This document shows positions 6,421 through 7,007 of a DNA stretch of 7,007 nt, piece by piece. The stretch covers positions 1 through 7,007 of the forward strand of contig CANGCW010000050.1 in assembly GCA_947452525.1 (NCBI GenBank), written 5' to 3'. The stretch's first letter is position 1. Each line of letters begins with the position of its first letter. Origin of the DNA: Actinomycetota bacterium. Lineage in GTDB: Bacteria; Actinomycetota; Actinomycetes; Nanopelagicales; Nanopelagicaceae. The notes beneath the pieces are model-generated. The model was not told the origin of the DNA, made no database searches, and saw only the letters and a list, made by a program, of their open reading frames with translations. The position numbers and the translations under genes were made by a program.

Positions 6421-7007
6421 TAGTTCTTCCCTGTGTAGTGATGTGAAATTGATTCGAGCGCCTTATCGAGAATTGCGAGGCCCTCATTGATCTCTGCCTC
6501 TGTGACATTACAAGGTGGGCAGCAGTGGATACGGTTGAAATTTGCGAATGGCATCAAGCCACCCTTCTTACATGCGGCAATTAGCTCATTCATCGCAGGA
6601 GATGATCCGCCATACGCAGCGAGTGGTTCGCGGCTCTCGCGATCGACAACAAGGTCAAGCGCCCAGAATGTTCCAATGCCGCGTACTTCACCGATTACCT
6701 TATGTTTCTCCGCTAGTTTGTGAAGTCCTGGTCCAAGTACCTTCTCACCAATCATCGCGGCATTCTCAATGATTTTCTCCTCTTCCATAACCTCAATCGC
6801 TGCAACTGCTGCTGCGCATGAGAGTGGATGGCCAGAGTAGGTAAGTCCTCCTGGGAAGACGCGTTGATCAAATGTTGCTGCGATTGCATCGCTAATGACC
6901 ACTCCACCGAGCGGGAGATATCCGCTGTTAACGCCCTTAGCAAAGGTGATGAGATCTGGCTCTGCAGTGGAGTTCTGGAATGCGAACCACTTACCTGCGC
7001 GACCGAA
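6420..7007 (-). CDS. Class III PLP-dependent aminotransferase, C-terminal part (omega-amino acid type)
   Basis: The frame is open from the window edge to the TAA at 6422-6420, giving 195 residues, a little under half of a usual protein of about 430-460. The true start lies outside the window. The fragment begins in FGRAGKWFAF and carries the PLP-binding lysine in DLITFAKG (Lys24 of the fragment, codon 6938-6936). It also has GGLTYSGHP with Thr56, expected to contact the cofactor phosphate across the dimer. Arg109 in GEVRGIG is the family's substrate-carboxylate arginine. The C-terminus (CCPPCNVTEAEINEGLAILD) is typical. The overall wording is closest to the taurine/beta-alanine:pyruvate group rather than ornithine or acetylornithine enzymes. 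Paired with mmsA by a TAATG overlap, it probably converts beta-alanine or beta-aminoisobutyrate to the semialdehyde that MmsA consumes. The amino donor cannot be fixed from half a protein. Confidence 0.93.
   Translation of the reverse strand, partial: FGRAGKWFAFQNSTAEPDLITFAKGVNSGYLPLGGVVISDAIAATFDQRVFPGGLTYSGHPLSCAAAVAAIEVMEEEKIIENAAMIGEKVLGPGLHKLAEKHKVIGEVRGIGTFWALDLVVDRESREPLAAYGGSSPAMNELIAACKKGGLMPFANFNRIHCCPPCNVTEAEINEGLAILDKALESISHHYTGKN
6426..6432 (-). promoter_or_regulatory. mmsA ribosome binding site within the aminotransferase gene
   Basis: AGGGAAG on the minus strand lies 5 nt before the mmsA ATG and inside the last codons of the aminotransferase gene. It supports the start at 6420 and coupled translation through the TAATG junction. 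Confidence 0.7.

Overview
All five genes in this window lie on the minus strand, so transcription runs from high to low coordinates. No rRNA, tRNA, CRISPR array or insertion sequence is visible. Base composition is balanced, with no obvious low-GC island. The modular secreted proteins, with AHA-type signal peptides and Ig-like repeats carrying paired cysteines, suggest a moderate-GC actinobacterium, perhaps a free-living aquatic lineage. The assignment comes from protein style alone and is tentative.

Right side (4927-7007): a two-gene catabolic unit. A class III (PLP) aminotransferase, cut by the window edge, overlaps by one base (TAATG) a complete CoA-acylating (methyl)malonate-semialdehyde dehydrogenase, mmsA. 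Together they would take an omega/beta-amino acid (beta-alanine, beta-aminoisobutyrate or similar) to a semialdehyde and then to acetyl-CoA or propionyl-CoA.

Middle and left (1-4772): three consecutive genes for exported proteins. In transcription order these are a 535-residue protein, a 787-residue protein and the first 134 codons of a third. The first two look like relatives. Each has a signal peptide, an 'ITW/LTW' strand right after it, Ig-like modules with exactly one cysteine pair each, and a similar C-terminal module of about 70 residues. The larger one adds a cadherin-like beta-sandwich, an ASH/HYDIN-like domain and a Pro/Ala/Lys-rich stalk. No LPXTG motif or C-terminal membrane anchor is visible in either complete protein. 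They are best read as cell-surface or secreted structural/adhesive proteins of unknown target.

Non-coding DNA: the 154-bp gap between mmsA and the 535-residue gene holds a 58-bp nested palindrome (4828-4885) and a second GC-rich inverted repeat that may end the mmsA transcript. The 127-bp gap at 3038-3164 holds a two-tier hairpin. The 271-bp gap at 403-673 holds a convincing Rho-independent terminator for the 787-residue gene and a leader with a strong hairpin upstream of the third secreted gene. The most interesting items are the shared C-terminal module, the cysteine-pair architecture and the nested palindrome. Nothing here can be declared a new system from sequence alone.
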